Positions 21,031 through 31,843 of a stretch of 64,000 nt of DNA are shown here, piece by piece (within the stretch, counting starts at the first letter, position 1; each line of letters starts with the position of its first letter). The stretch lies in assembly GCA_003313425.1 (NCBI GenBank), contig NHZP01000020.1:620001-684000 (forward strand), in the 5' to 3' direction. Under the pieces are notes generated by a model. The model saw nothing but the letters and a program-made list of their open reading frames with translations. It searched no databases and was not told where the DNA came from. Position numbers and translations under genes: made by a program. The DNA comes from Pseudopyrenochaeta lycopersici. Its lineage: Eukaryota; Ascomycota; Dothideomycetes; Pleosporales; Pseudopyrenochaetaceae.

Positions 21031-23914
21031 ATGCATCCATACTCGCGCCCCTCGCCCCGGACAGCCTCGCCGGCCAGTAACCTCCAAACAAATCCCACAC
21101 GAACCAACAATCAGCGGCATAACCCGCAAGAAGGCTCTCCCTACTCTACCACACCCCCATACAGCGATAGAGGTGTCGAGGAATCAGAGGGCGAAATGAT
21201 GTCTCGCGGGGAGCAAATGGCCGAACCAGAACAGAAACAGTACCAAAAGGTCAACCAAGTCATCCAGGTACTTGCGTTCCATGCCAGTCGGGACGAAAGC
21301 GTACACTAACATGTCTTAGAACTTCTTCACAAAAGCAGCCCTTACCATCGTATCTTCCCGAACAATACTGCCCCCGGGCTTCAACAAGAACGGCGAGCTT
21401 AAGCAGAACAAATGGGTATGTTGACACTCTCCAACCTCACGGTGGAACTGTGCTAACATTCGGCAGTTCAACGTCGTGCTCGCCGACAGCGACGAACTCC
21501 AACGGCAACTCAGCGAGTGGAAGCTGATGGACGCAATGGCTGGCCAGCACCCATCGCTCTGCATCGAACTCTTCCTGGATATACAGGGACTGGGGCACAA
21601 GCAGTCGCTAGTTGTACATGATGACGATGGCAAGAGATGGGATGTCGCATCAGCTTTGAACGCTGCCGAAGCCGCTTCGCGCTCGACAAGCCGCGGAGCC
21701 AAAACTACACAGCTTGTGCTCGAGCGGTGGAGGATCCACGTTGGAGACAAGCATGCCGTGCATCCTTCAGAACTAAACGATCCTCTGCCCAATGTGTACA
21801 AGAAGGCAGTCGTCACTTTCAGATCCCTTTTCGCCCACCTGCGCCTCATGCCAGCGTTCAAATACACCAAGAATGCGGCCAAACAACCCGCAAGCCATCC
21901 CGCACTGAAGCTGAATTACCGCATCTCAAATGGTGACTTCAGAAGCCCGCACGTTGACACCTTGAGTCTGGCCCTGTATCCTTCGCGGGATGCTGTGACA
22001 GAGACTATAGAATTCAAACCCACAAACTCGCCAGTCGGCCCGTTGTGCATAACGGTGCAACATCGCGCCAGTTGCGACTTCAGCGTCGATGATTCCGAAT
22101 CGCTTTTGAGCTCCCAATTTATGGGACTGGACGACAATTACTTTGAACAGACCAATCGAGGGGCAGCCCCAGTACCTGGTTCTCTTCCCGTGAGCAAACT
22201 TAACGCTCAGGAGACGCCCGATCTAGGCCAAGCATACGGTAGCTTATCCACATTCCATCAAGTTGGTCCACCAACAGGGACGAGCCCAATTTCTGCCCTC
22301 CGAGCCGCCCGAGATATGCCCATATCATCACCGACCGAATCACCACCACAAAAGCTACCGCCAAACCATCGAATTGCGCAAGGATCAAAATCATCTCTTC
22401 GTTCCGCGGATACCCCGCAGTACCAGCGGCGGACCTCGGTTTCATTTCATCCATTCAAAGCTGGCTCATTATCGTCGTCACCTGCCCCTGGCCCTGGGTT
22501 CCCCCCTCCATCCCCTAGTAGCTCCCTTGGTAGACCAAGCAGCTCTCTAGGACGAAATGTCGTCCCCAACCCATTGAATCAACCACGAAATCGGACTTCA
22601 TTGACCACTCTCCCCCAAACGGCGCTTCGAGCACCGTCGCTGCCAAATGAAACTGCTATCACGTCTTCTGCATCTAGCTCACCGAAGCCTGCACCAATCG
22701 CCCGTTACAGTAGCAGTTTCGGGCATAGGAGAAGCAAATTTTCATCAGGCGGTGGTAGCAAGACAGAAGATGACAATCTGAGCAGTGGAAAAGGGAGTGT
22801 GGCCTCGTCAGTACAACGCGGTTCGGACACCTTGAATGAAGGACCGGGTGGCAGTTCCGGAGAGGTCAAGACGGATGATGAGAATATCTCAGACTTCTTG
22901 AAGTTGCTCGAGTCCAAGAAGGAGCTGAAGAGTTTCAACCGGAGCGACAGCGCTTCCAAGACCGCTACCATGCAAAGGACGACAGCTCAGTTGTCAAAGT
23001 ACCAGCGCTTAAGGGACTCGCACGTCGCATTGTCCGAGTCGGTAACTTCGTCAACAATGCTTCATCGCTCATCGTCATCTTCAAGCCGCCAGCTCGCTAG
23101 TGTACCTGCTATGATCGCCGGTACCTCTGTGTCCACAGCTTCATCTCCAGGAAAGCCGATCTCGCCACACACTCCTCATACCCCTGCTATTCCTTCACGT
23201 CTAAGTGCAAACAGCATCATTGACTATGGCGTTGAACCCCGAGTCCACCGCAGCCGAAGCCGACCTGGTCGGGCATCACGTGAGCAAGACCCAGTTAATG
23301 TAGAAGAGCAGAGCGAGAGCGAAGATCAAGGTACAGATGCTATTGATATTCCATCGCCACGTCCCTGGAATTACGCCCGTCGATCCAGCTCGGTTGCGCA
23401 GCAGAACCGCAACCTGCCTGAAGATGAGCCGGATGTTTTTGGCGTCAAGTCAGCAAGCCTTCCTGCCGAAGAAGTTGACCGAGCAAGGGACTTGCATCGA
23501 ATTACAAGTTCTGACTTGACATCGAGTGGCCTGTTTGCCCAGACTGAGCTTCTCGCCAGCGCGAGCCGGGACGGTCAGCCAACTGATAATGACTCTCGAG
23601 ATGATCTCAACCGACCCTCCACTACCTCTAATGCTCCTGCCAGACGGGGCACATATTCTGGCGGTCCTCGCGGACGTGGTGGCTTCTTCTCCCATGGTTC
23701 TTCAACGAGTTTGAGTACAGGAGCAACAAGCTCTACCGAACGGCAGAGTCGGTACAACTTTAACAGTCGGACCGCGACGAATGTCGATGACGACGAACCA
23801 CTACTGTTCCAGATGAGCGAGATTGGGCCTGGTGGTTCCCGACGCAGTCTTGAAGAAGCTCGAGGTGGCTCCAGTTCTGGCAGTGGAGGGAAGCGAGGGC
23901 CGTATTTCCGTTAA
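21031..23914 (+). CDS. ATG13: Autophagy protein Atg13
   Basis: Exons 21031-21267, 21320-21415 and 21467-23914 give 926 residues in frame. Atg13 is the regulatory subunit of the Atg1 kinase complex and links TOR signalling to phagophore assembly. Residues about 70-300 form the HORMA domain: QKVNQVIQ joins NFFTKAALTIVSSRTILPPG across intron 1, and KQNKW joins FNVVLADSDEL across intron 2. Later family marks are LVLERWRIHV and YKKAVVTFRSLFAHLRLMPAFK. The remaining 600 residues are Ser/Pro-rich and disordered, as expected for the TOR-phosphorylated tail that binds Atg1 and Atg17. The start at 21031 is the first in-frame ATG. An upstream leader with short ORFs may tune translation. It is tail-to-tail with COQ5, 855 bases away. 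Confidence 0.94.
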
Positions 23915-24769
23915 GCCAACACTCCATCGTTCCTTCTTTCCTACTAAAAGGGGAATTTTCTGGCATACTCATTCGAATTCTATGACTTGTAGTTAACTTG
24001 CGGCGTTGGCGGCATCAGGGTGGGTCATGATGTCTGACCATTGTTTACTGTTCATCTTCGGCGCATATTTGTCCTTTGCTTTTTGCGGCATTCGCCCCGT
24101 ACTCTTACATTTTCGACTTTCCCAGATTGAGAACATGGCCAAACAGCGCGGAGCTGAATGGACCCGGCGTCTGAGTATATACCAACGGCTGTCAATCCAC
24201 CGGGGAGGACATGTAGCTTCTCAGTTAGGGAGATCTAGCGACGGCTGTTAATAGATCATTAGTGTTCGGGCCTTGGACGGAGTTTCTGATATAGGTATGA
24301 ATTTGGATATCTTCAGGATAGGTTAGGGTAGCGGGATCCTGTGGGCTAATGACGCTCATAAGATTGAATCTAGTCACTTCCTTTGATTCTTGGACGTCGC
24401 TGGCCTTTTTTGTAATGTTTGTGAAATCATTCAAGGGCTGTTTGTGTAGAGGATTCATTCACAATACGATTAGCAGCACTAGCCGCGATAGGCTTGAGTC
24501 TTACTACACTGCCATATCCGCTCATCTCTGTAACAGTGTCGCAATGCCAGTGCGTTTATTTTCTAATCACCTTACAACACTGGATACTTCACTTTGACGG
24601 GACGAAGTTGAGAGCGAGACAAATAGATCAATGTCTGATGACAGTGGTACAAGAACATTTTCAAGGATGCCGACCGATGAGGAATTTCATGATTTACGCC
24701 GTATCCATGCTAATGTACTATACAGTGATGCATACATACAATTACAATCCAAGTCCCTAGCCGACACTC
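23915..24769. other. Convergent intergenic region ATG13 / COQ5
   Basis: 855 bases between two 3' ends. The sequence is AT-richer than the flanking genes and has several short frames but no recognisable gene, repeat or RNA. Confidence 0.4.
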
Positions 24770-25796
24770 TTACAGACCCTTCTCAGCTGGCTTAACACCC
24801 TTGTGTATCGCAGCAATGCCATTCGTCAAGTCCTCATAGCCCTTCCCAGGTACCAAAAACCCAGCATCTTTAATCATGTTGCTGAACTCGACTTGGCTCG
24901 GGAACTTGGCAATGCTCTCCACAAGGTACTGGTAGCTGTCCCGATCGCCCGCGACCAACTGTCCGATGAGTGGAATTGCGCCAAAACTCCAGCGCTGGTA
25001 CACGGCGTCGAACAGGGGGTTGTTGACTTTGGAGAACTCGAGGCAGGCGAAGACGCCGCCGGGCTTGAGCACGCGGTAGGCTTCTTTCAGGGCAATCTCT
25101 TTGTGGGTGAAGTTGCGGATGCCGAAGGCGACGGTGTAGAGGTCGATGCTGTTGGAGGGGATCATGTCGAGGTTCTCAGCATTGGCCTCTATGAATTTCA
25201 GGCGCGGGGATCGCGCGTATGGTGTTTGCAGTGAGCGCTTCTTGCCTTCTGCGAGCATGTCTGGGTTGATGTCTGCGACTGTGACTTTGGTGTGTGCGTC
25301 GTTGTTGATGGTGGAGGCGTGGTCGAGCATGCGGAAGGCGATGTCGCCGGTTCCGCCAGCAATGTCGAGGATGTTCCAGCCTTGTTCTGACGCGGGTGAC
25401 GAGGATGAGGATGTGAGTGGGTTGCGTCCGGGGTTGAGGTTGCGAACAAAGTGGTCTTTCCAGAGGCGGTGGATCCCGAGAGACATGAAGTCGTTCATTG
25501 AGTCGTAGGACGAGGCGACAGAGGAGAAGACGGCGCCAACTAGGTTCAGTCAGTCATTGAGATATATCAATAGTATAGAGTCGATTTGTCATACCTCTCT
25601 GCTCCTTCAAGGCCTCTGCGATTGTCTCAAAGCCGAAATGCGTCGTCTGCGGTGCATCTTGCGGAGACTTCGGAGGTGGCGTCTGCTGCTGTGCCTGCCT
25701 CACTGAGCATGAGAAACATCTGTACGGTTGCCTCGTAACACTCCGCTTGCTCCCCTCAGCCAATTGGCGCACAATTCGTGATCTTGAAGCCTGCAT
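24770..25796 (-). CDS. COQ5: 2-methoxy-6-polyprenyl-1,4-benzoquinol methylase Coq5
   Basis: Exons complement(25595-25796) and (24770-25539) give 323 residues. The splice reads CAGAGAG|gtatga ... cctag|TT, making EQRVGAVFSSVASSYDSMND. Coq5 performs the SAM-dependent C-methylation step of ubiquinone synthesis on the matrix side of the inner membrane, in the CoQ synthome. The N-terminal 40 residues are Arg/Ser/Gln-rich and lack acidic residues at the very start, as in a mitochondrial presequence. Motifs: SAM loop DIAGGTGD (about 126-133), post-I ADINPDML, UbiE/COQ5 signature FGIRNFTHKEIALKEAYRVL and PGGVFACLEFSK. The ATG faces that of the BCKDH E1-alpha gene across 216 bases. Confidence 0.96.
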
Positions 25797-26012
25797 ATTT
25801 GCGATGCGTCGGGATGTCGCCTACCACGATCACTTGGCATCAACTTTCTCGATGCGCGATGGCACGTGCAGCGAACCTTGTAGCGTCCGCTGATGTCAAT
25901 CTGTCTGGGGTTATGGTTTGTACCGACGCTGGCCGTGCGAGGACCGAGCCCCATCACCATGCCCCGGATTCTTATGTGCCACGCTCCCCCACAGAAATTG
26001 TAGCTGTACAAA
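25797..26012. promoter_or_regulatory. Bidirectional promoter COQ5 / BCKDH E1-alpha
   Basis: Only 216 bases separate the two start codons, so both promoters must share this spacer. It contains a perfect CACGTG palindrome at 25863-25868, a binding core for bHLH factors. Both products are mitochondrial, which makes shared control plausible but unproved. Confidence 0.55.
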
Positions 26013-27509
26013 ATGTCGTTCCGTTATACTTCGCGCAGATTACGGCTACAGAGGGTTTTGGGCGCGCAAACATGCCTCAATGGTTCAAGAACGGCGACAA
26101 ACACGCCGGTATGGCAGAAGTGCCGAGGTGTTGCTTCAACGGCGAGTGCTGAGAAGTGAGTGTTGTGTAGAGCCATGTTAGATTGGCAGAGCTAATGCAA
26201 TGACAGAGTACTGTTTCCTGGCGCGCTGAACAGCGATTTCACAAGTACCCTCGAATTCCTGCAACCGTCCAAGGCGAACGCAATATCAACATACCGGGTG
26301 ATGAACCAGTATGGTGAGATAATAGACAAGGACGTTGGAGTAGAGACTACAGATGAAGAAGCATTAGTGCTGTACAAGAATATGGTCAAATGTCAGTACC
26401 GCAGGTTTCCATCTCGAGCAAACAGCTAACATTCCACAGTGAGTATCATGGACCTACTCATGTTTGAGGCGCAACGGCAGGGCAGACTGTCTTTCTACAT
26501 GGTCTCCGCGGGTGAAGAGGGCATATCTATTGGCTCTGCCAGTGCACTCTCCCCAGCAGATGTAATCTTCTGCCAGTACCGCGAATCAGGAGTATACATG
26601 CAACGCGGCTTCACACTGGCCGACTTCATGAACCAGCTCTTCGCCAACGCCAAGGATAATGGGCTAGGCCGAAACATGCCAGTCCACTATGGTAGCAAGG
26701 AACTCAACATCCATACTATCAGCTCGACGCTGGCAACGCAAATACCGCATGCGGCGGGGGCAGCCTATGCGCTCAAGATGCAGAACATGTGGTCGCCAGG
26801 CACGGAGCCAAGGATAGCCGTGTGCTACTTTGGGGAAGGAGCTTCAAGTGAGGGAGACTTCCATGCCGCCTTGAACATTGCAGCAACACGACAAGTACCC
26901 TGCATATTCATCTGCCGCAACAACGGCTACGCCATCTCAACTCCCACATCCGATCAATACCGCGGCGATGGCATTGCCTCACGCGGTCCCGGTTATGGCA
27001 TTTCCACCCTCCGCGTCGACGGCAACGACATCTTCGCCGTGCGCCGGGCAACGAAGGAAGCACGCCGCCTTGCCCTCCAAGACGGCGGAAGACCAGTCTT
27101 GATCGAAATGATGGCATACCGCGTCGGCCACCACAGTACCTCGGACGACTCCTTCGCCTACCGCCAGCGCGTCGAAGTCGAGGACTGGAAGCGCCGCGAC
27201 AACCCCATCACGCGGCTCCGCAAGTACCTCGAGACCAACCAAATCTGGGACGACGAAAAGGAAAAGGAGCTCAGGAGTTCAACGAGAAAGGAGGTCTTGC
27301 GCGCATTCGAAGAGGCCGAGAAGGAGAAGAAGCCTAGTATTAGGAATGCGTTCGAGGGCGTGTGGGAAGAATTGACTGAGGAGCAGCGCACGCATATTGA
27401 GGAGCTGAAGGATATCCTGACAAGGTATCCCAAGGAGTATGATGTTGAGCAGTATGAGGGCGGTGCGAAGGGCTTGGATGACCTATTGCAGCAGAAGAAA
27501 CAAGCATAG
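26013..27509 (+). CDS. 2-oxoisovalerate dehydrogenase E1 subunit alpha (branched-chain ketoacid dehydrogenase)
   Basis: Exons 26013-26155, 26207-26391 and 26440-27509 give 465 residues in frame. This is the thiamine-diphosphate subunit of the mitochondrial branched-chain 2-oxoacid dehydrogenase, which decarboxylates the ketoacids of Leu, Ile and Val. The first 45 residues are Arg/Leu/Thr-rich, as in a presequence. The joined exons read KVLFPGALNSDFTSTLEF and STYRVMNQYGEII, typical of this family. The TPP motif runs from Gly248-Asp249 (EGDFHAALN) to Asn270-Asn271 (RNNGYAIS). RVGHHSTSDDSFAYR matches the phosphorylation loop controlled by BCKD kinase in animals. The first two exons are short and would be missed by ORF length alone. 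Confidence 0.96.
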
Positions 27510-27733
27510 ATAGACAAGGTATTCTACGCGCAAAAATGAATTTCATGCATTATCCAACAAAAACTGGTCTCGATTCTGCAGCGTGTTCGGACGTATAGTC
27601 GTACATTGTAGATCCCTTCACATCGAGCAGTGTCACAGGCCATCAAGGTACCTAGGCACAAATAGTTTATCACAGTGTGAATCACATGGCAGCGTTGCGT
27701 TTTAATGTACTTGTATTCCTCGTGTCTAAGAAG

Positions 27734-30700
27734 CTATGTAACATCGACCAGCCAGTCGGGGTCTGCATCTTCGTCTTCTGGATCTTCGAGGGGGAGCGAG
27801 CCCGCGTCTGACGGGGATGAGGAAGGTGCTTGTTGTGCTTTAGTCATGGGAACATGTTCAGTTTTCTCTAGCTCAGCTTGGTGAGCAGGTGAAGACCCTT
27901 CCATGACCATGTCTCTGCTGATGTCTCCGTGCTTCGGGGAGTTTGAAATATCTTCAGGCATGATGCCCCCAGCGTCGTTCCCCGTGCCGTCACTCTGGAT
28001 AAAGCCACCCTCCAAATGCTGGTCTTCTCGTTTCGATGGTCCCGCTTCGTCTGTAGGCATCTCTAGAATGAAGCCACCACCTTGGCCGTTATCCTCGTCC
28101 GCTGATGAGTAGATGTCACCAAAAGAACTTCTGCGTCGTGGTCGCAGTTGCTGTGAGTCTAGTATGGCACTTTCAAAGCTGTGTTGTCGGTTTAAGCTAA
28201 CACTACCTGAATGGTCAACTTCATCTGCGATAAAGCCACCTCCATCCTCGCCATCGTCATCTGGCATGAAGCCACCATCGCTGTAAAGTGTTGCTGATGG
28301 CTCATACCCTCGACCCGACGGTTCCGCAACATCTCCTTCATCTGGGAAGAAGCCACCGGCCATCTCCGCGGCGGCCAATTCTCTATCTTGTTTGCTGATC
28401 TCATCTTGCACATTGATGACTGGCCCCTTCTCGCCATCGATCTCGATGGCATTGACTCGCTGCGCAATCTGAAGGCCAAGCAAGAAGCGCCTCCACAGAC
28501 GAAGACATTCTGATGCACGCGCCGCGATTTCAACTTCTTCTTGCTGGTGTTCCATACCATCGATGACTGCTTGAACAGCTTCGGCGTGTTCTTGAGCCAC
28601 GACAACACCTTGCACTATTGCAGTGCCGTGGCGGCCTTTGAAGGAGAAGCCAGTAACTGCGTCGGCGAAATCGACGCCGACTACGCGCGCAGCCTTGGAA
28701 GCAAGCTTGTGGCGAATGTGTGTACCGCCAGTTGGACACATTGACGGCACATAGAGATCGAGGTTGCCGAATGCATTACGCGGCACACGCCCTCTGATAA
28801 CCGGGGGCGGGATGTATAGCTCGGTTTGAAACTCTGCATAAAGACCGGCTCCAGTATCATCTTGCTGGTCTTCAATGTCCATATCAGGACCTATTGAAGG
28901 TTGCCTGCCTTTCTTAGGCTTTGCATGTTTGAGCGGTTGCTCTCCTTCCTTGACATCTCTGCCCATGCGATACCATTTGTCGGAGCTTCTCACAATATGC
29001 ACATTGCTTCTTCGATAGATTGGTTCCATCTTTGGATTCATTGCAGTCCCACAGTTAACTTTCCCAACCTGAGTCAATGGATGAATCACCTCATTGTGTC
29101 TCAGGTGTCGCTCAAGAACATAGACAGGATGACCCTTAAAGTCCTGTACGTTCTTTGGTATGCCTTCTGCAGCTTCTTTGCGAGACAGGGCTGCATCTTC
29201 CAGCTGATCTCTGTCAAGAGTTGTTGATCGTCGGAAGAATTTCAGAGTTCGTCTTAACCACGCTTCTCCTCCTGGCGTACACTCAACGCGAAACTTTCTT
29301 GTCTTCGCATTGAATGCCTTTGCATATCTGCGGGTAACATCCTTGGCTGTGTAGTCCTCGTCAAATGCTATAGCATACGAGAGACTATTTTGTGTGAAGC
29401 TTAGGGGCGGCTCTAACTTCTCAGGCGCATTGACTGTGAAAGTGGAATGTGTATCAATAGACACCCATTTTTGATGAGCAGAGTTGAAGGCTTCGACCCA
29501 ATATACAGGGTATGGCGTATGATAGGCTTTCTGCTTTTTCAAAGCTACCCCAGTCTTGTTCAGAATCGAATGTCGCTCGCCCATCACACGTTCAAGCCGC
29601 GAGAGCTTTTTATGGCGAGGCGAAGCATGAGCTTTGGGCCTGGTCGGAGTCGTCTCTGCAGACCTATTATATGGATCAATAACGATCGTAGTGTTTTGTG
29701 TGCTAGGCTTCTGAGGTGTTGCACGTTCAGCAGCAGACGCGAACGGCAGCGGCTGTAAAGAACAGACGAGCCGAGCTTCTACACCAATACTGCGAAGCAA
29801 AGCGCAGAATAGCTGGGTACCGACATCTTGCGAACCATGCAAGATGTGCGCTGCGTTACGAAAGTCATCCTTGTCCAGAGGGTCGTCAAGATCATCAAAG
29901 TCGGAGAATGGCCGCACTTCTGCATCAGCATCAGCCCATCGCGGCTTATACATGCCCTGTGCTGTGATCTTGAATCGTTTAGACCACAGCATCTTGAGCT
30001 CATTCATACCATCAATAAAGCGCTTCGATGCTGAATACTGTGTGATGTCTGGGTCTGGTACGAGGATATTCAGAGTCTTGGGGGGGACAATCTTCCGTAG
30101 TGTACTTTGTACTCTTCTATCATTACACCATGCATTTCTGCGGTGCACATGGTATAGTAGACAAAGAACGTGCATTTTGTGGATATCCAGGCGCCTCTTC
30201 TTGTCTACTGAAGTGATTGCGCGTCTTCGAACTTTCCTCTTGGTCTCTTGTTCTTCAAATTTTTTGCCTCCAATCGTGATAGAGATATCGCCGATTTGTG
30301 GTGCAGTAATATTGTCTTCTGCTTCCTCCTCAGAACCATCTTCGTCTCCAAGCGCATCCTCCCACTCCATATCACTGTCATCTGACTCGTCTGAGTCGAT
30401 GATTGTCTGTACTACTCGACCATTTTTGGGTCGTTCATTGTCGCTGATAGGATCATTTGCGGACCTTTGTTGCGCTCGAATGTGCGACGGCACTTGAGCC
30501 TGTGGGGCGCTCTCAATTTGAGGTGGTGTGGGCGATGGCGATCTCGGTACGCGCTTGACAGATGATTGTACTGGTTGGAGCTGCGATGCAGGACTTTCCG
30601 TCCTTTGGGATCGCATAGTCTTCCTCTTCTTTAGTGGCCGCTCGTCGTCCGCGTCGGCAGCCTTTGATTCCTCCTCATGCAGCATCTCCTGATACACATC

Positions 30701-30799
30701 TGGTACCTCATCTTGCTGGGAGGCCCTTCCATTTCGCGCTGATCGCCTCGGCGTTGCCAACTCTGCCGCTTTGTGAAGTTTTCCGCGCGTGCCTGCCAT
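27734..30799 (-). CDS. RAD4: DNA repair protein Rad4/XPC
   Basis: A 1021-residue single-exon protein that should detect distorted DNA in global-genome nucleotide excision repair with Rad23 and centrin. Residues 1-200 are disordered and acidic. The transglutaminase-like fold follows (about 205-500; NAAHILHGSQDVGTQLFCAL, then PVYWVEAFN and WVSIDTHS). BHD1-BHD3 occupy about 560-740, with HPVYVLERHLRHNEVIHP, RRSNVHIVRSSDKWYRMGR and GRVPRNAFGNLDLYVPSMCP. A tail of about 220 residues carries six near-repeats of Gly-Gly-Phe/Ile-hydrophobic followed by acidic residues. The window also encodes a centrin, the known XPC partner in animals, but 25 kb away. The start ATG gives a basic leader (GKLHKAAELATPRRSAR). 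Confidence 0.95.
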   Translation of the reverse strand: MAGTRGKLHKAAELATPRRSARNGRASQQDEVPDVYQEMLHEEESKAADADDERPLKKRKTMRSQRTESPASQLQPVQSSVKRVPRSPSPTPPQIESAPQAQVPSHIRAQQRSANDPISDNERPKNGRVVQTIIDSDESDDSDMEWEDALGDEDGSEEEAEDNITAPQIGDISITIGGKKFEEQETKRKVRRRAITSVDKKRRLDIHKMHVLCLLYHVHRRNAWCNDRRVQSTLRKIVPPKTLNILVPDPDITQYSASKRFIDGMNELKMLWSKRFKITAQGMYKPRWADADAEVRPFSDFDDLDDPLDKDDFRNAAHILHGSQDVGTQLFCALLRSIGVEARLVCSLQPLPFASAAERATPQKPSTQNTTIVIDPYNRSAETTPTRPKAHASPRHKKLSRLERVMGERHSILNKTGVALKKQKAYHTPYPVYWVEAFNSAHQKWVSIDTHSTFTVNAPEKLEPPLSFTQNSLSYAIAFDEDYTAKDVTRRYAKAFNAKTRKFRVECTPGGEAWLRRTLKFFRRSTTLDRDQLEDAALSRKEAAEGIPKNVQDFKGHPVYVLERHLRHNEVIHPLTQVGKVNCGTAMNPKMEPIYRRSNVHIVRSSDKWYRMGRDVKEGEQPLKHAKPKKGRQPSIGPDMDIEDQQDDTGAGLYAEFQTELYIPPPVIRGRVPRNAFGNLDLYVPSMCPTGGTHIRHKLASKAARVVGVDFADAVTGFSFKGRHGTAIVQGVVVAQEHAEAVQAVIDGMEHQQEEVEIAARASECLRLWRRFLLGLQIAQRVNAIEIDGEKGPVINVQDEISKQDRELAAAEMAGGFFPDEGDVAEPSGRGYEPSATLYSDGGFMPDDDGEDGGGFIADEVDHSGSVSLNRQHSFESAILDSQQLRPRRRSSFGDIYSSADEDNGQGGGFILEMPTDEAGPSKREDQHLEGGFIQSDGTGNDAGGIMPEDISNSPKHGDISRDMVMEGSSPAHQAELEKTEHVPMTKAQQAPSSSPSDAGSLPLEDPEDEDADPDWLVDVT

Positions 30800-31843
30800 G
30801 CTTTTGATTGACTACCTTTAGGAGGGCACACGATGCGGGGACGGAACGGCGATGACGTACGCGATTGATAATATTTAAAGGAATATAAGCGCTCATGGCG
30901 CGTGACCATCTACATATATAAAAACTACGGATTTCAACATACACTCGTGGTGTAGCTTGCGGGAAGCGGGTGAGAGAGCGCTAGAATGGGACCCTTCTCA
31001 GACTACGGATGACGCAGACGCCTCGCGCTATCACGTGCAATGCTAGCCGCCCAAGCCTCACCCACCAAACTTGTCCATTACAGTGTCGCCATAACCAGGC
31101 ACATGTGAACGCCTGCGAATGGCTTTATATGGCAACTGTTATGGTATATATGATTGAAATTGTCCTGGGACTGTGACATATCATCAGTCATTGCTACCAT
31201 CTCTTCGCCTCTTTGATGCCTATTTAGCATGCGCTTCAGGTGGTAGAATTTGTACAATGGCTATCCTGCGTCACCACACATGTCCCAATGAACGATGTCT
31301 GAGATGATTACATCAACTGCTGGATTGTGCGGAAAATGTAGGTGGGTCGGTCACACAATTAGCGCCCATCCAGGTCACAGCTTCTGGCACACTGGCCTGA
31401 GTGGAGCCAGTCTGCCATGTCACCTCTTACCCTTTGTCCAACTTCAGTTGCTACGCCTTTAAACCTCACCGAAGCATATTAGCTGCTGCTGATCACTGAC
31501 ATGAGTGTACATGCTTTGAGCTATGCAACATATTGCTGCTGCTGCTGCATCATCTCAGGCCTTGCGAATGATTAATGTTATGCAATGCCTCCCATAGCCC
31601 CTGCCTCATAGCCCCTACCTCATAGGTAACAGAAATTAGTTCATCTGCTTTCCTTTACGATGGGTACAAAAACGTGGCTACTTGTTAAGTAGCGCTGGCC
31701 TGCGGTAGCAACATAGAAGGGAAGGAAGCACCCACACAATCATGTGAATCGTTATCTTCGACACTCGGTGCCCCGGAAACGACAAAACAACATTATCATC
31801 GCCAACAACTATCACTATCGCGGGATTTGACACGTTCGTCACG
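30800..31843. other. Divergent intergenic region RAD4 / heavy-metal ATPase
   Basis: About 1 kb holding both promoters. It contains a CACGTG palindrome (31032-31037), a run of GCTGCTGCTGCT near 31530-31550 and a 14-base tandem repeat at 31593-31626. No gene or RNA is evident. Confidence 0.5.
31593..31626 (+). repeat. 14-base tandem repeat with CCCCT cores upstream of the metal ATPase
   Basis: Units CATAGCCCCTGCCT (31593-31606) and CATAGCCCCTACCT (31607-31620), then CATAGG. Each full unit contains CCCCT, the core of the yeast stress-response element. It lies about 220 bases before the ATPase start codon. Function is inferred only. Confidence 0.5.
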
